From NCBI GenBank assembly GCA_964506185.1, contig CAZDKL010000007.1, forward strand, positions 1-57,149: 57,149 nucleotides of DNA, written 5' to 3'. The notes beneath the pieces were generated by a model. That model worked only from the letters and a program-made list of their open reading frames with translations, did no database searches and was not told where the DNA came from. Below, piece by piece: positions 57,096 through 57,149 of the stretch. Source of the stretch: UBA2144 sp964506185. Lineage in GTDB: Bacteria > Patescibacteriota > Gracilibacteria > Peribacterales > Peribacteraceae. Made by a program: the position numbers and the translations under genes. Position 1 is the first letter of the stretch, and each line of letters opens with the position of its first letter.

Positions 57096-57149
57096 TGGTG
57101 GGCGATGGAAGACTTGAACTTCCGACCTCGACATTATCAGTGTCGCGCT
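57096..57149 (-). tRNA. tRNA-Ile (GAU), 5' part beyond the window edge
   Basis: The visible 54 bases contain the anticodon arm CGACA-CTGATAA-TGTCG (GAU), T arm GGAAG/CTTCC, 3' acceptor strand ATCGCCC and encoded CCA. Confidence 0.9.

Overview
This window is a gene-dense piece of a small bacterial chromosome that looks like a Patescibacteria (CPR) genome, most likely Peregrinibacteria or a close relative. The protein set has the CPR flavour: a lone VirB6-like protein and a VirB2-like pilin, two orphan 1,565-1,597 aa proteins, small two-helix membrane proteins, a stand-alone 5' nuclease, S-layer homology domains and sortase-type tails. TGA is used as a normal stop (for example in acyP and murJ), so this is not a code-25 Gracilibacteria or Absconditabacteria genome. 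The lineage call rests on remembered family character, not on a search. No rRNA, CRISPR array, integrase or phage module is seen. Four complete tRNAs (fMet-CAU, Pro-GGG, Val-GAC, Lys-CUU) and one cut-off tRNA-Ile (GAU) are present, all on the minus strand.

Layout. 1-3000: secE-nusG-acyP, then a 493 bp repeat-bounded element carrying a GxxExxY nuclease-like gene whose right end forms the last codons and stop of murJ. 3000-8200: a hairpin-rich RNA candidate, purL, an LPKTG-tailed surface protein and an SLH-domain protein. 8200-14000: murC, a DivIC-like gene, initiator tRNA, rpmA, an unknown 236 aa protein, a 2H phosphoesterase and lepA. 14000-20250: a three-gene operon of unknown function ending in a 1,597 aa protein. 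20270-28400: a CsaB-like pyruvyltransferase, rplS with an acidic tail, a winged-helix protein, the VirB6-like protein, infB and nrnA. 28400-29930: a small accessory patch with an FGxVPD-repeat secreted protein, a 61 aa membrane protein in a folded RNA, a MITE-like copy of the first element, and tRNA-Pro. 29900-40200: eno, a membrane protein with a sortase-like tail, corA, two small membrane proteins, an Lgt-like protein, thrS with a threonine attenuator, dnaA and rseP. 40200-46900: tRNA-Val, comF, a small membrane protein, a 1,565 aa zincin-like protein and dut. 46900-57149: ftsZ, ftsA, a 5' nuclease, a truncated glycosyltransferase domain, a hydrolase split by an artificial N gap, tRNA-Lys, a 38 aa Cys/His protein, truB, two small membrane proteins including the pilin-like one, a PRC-barrel protein, prs and two small unknowns.

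How the genes fit together. Wall growth and division are well represented (murC, murJ, ftsA, ftsZ, DivIC-like). The cell surface may be an S-layer held by SLH domains on a pyruvylated wall polymer made with the CsaB-like enzyme, with sortase-tailed proteins beside it. Translation genes are scattered (secE, nusG, rpmA, rplS, lepA, infB, thrS, truB).

Two regulatory features stand out. First, thrS is preceded by a complete ribosome-mediated attenuator: a 14-codon leader with eight consecutive Thr codons, an exact 8 bp antiterminator and an intrinsic terminator. Second, many genes have a -10 box ending only 6-9 bases before the start codon, with no Shine-Dalgarno sequence, which predicts widespread leaderless mRNAs. 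Many spacers are also built from short degenerate words private to each locus, usually arranged as inverted arms.
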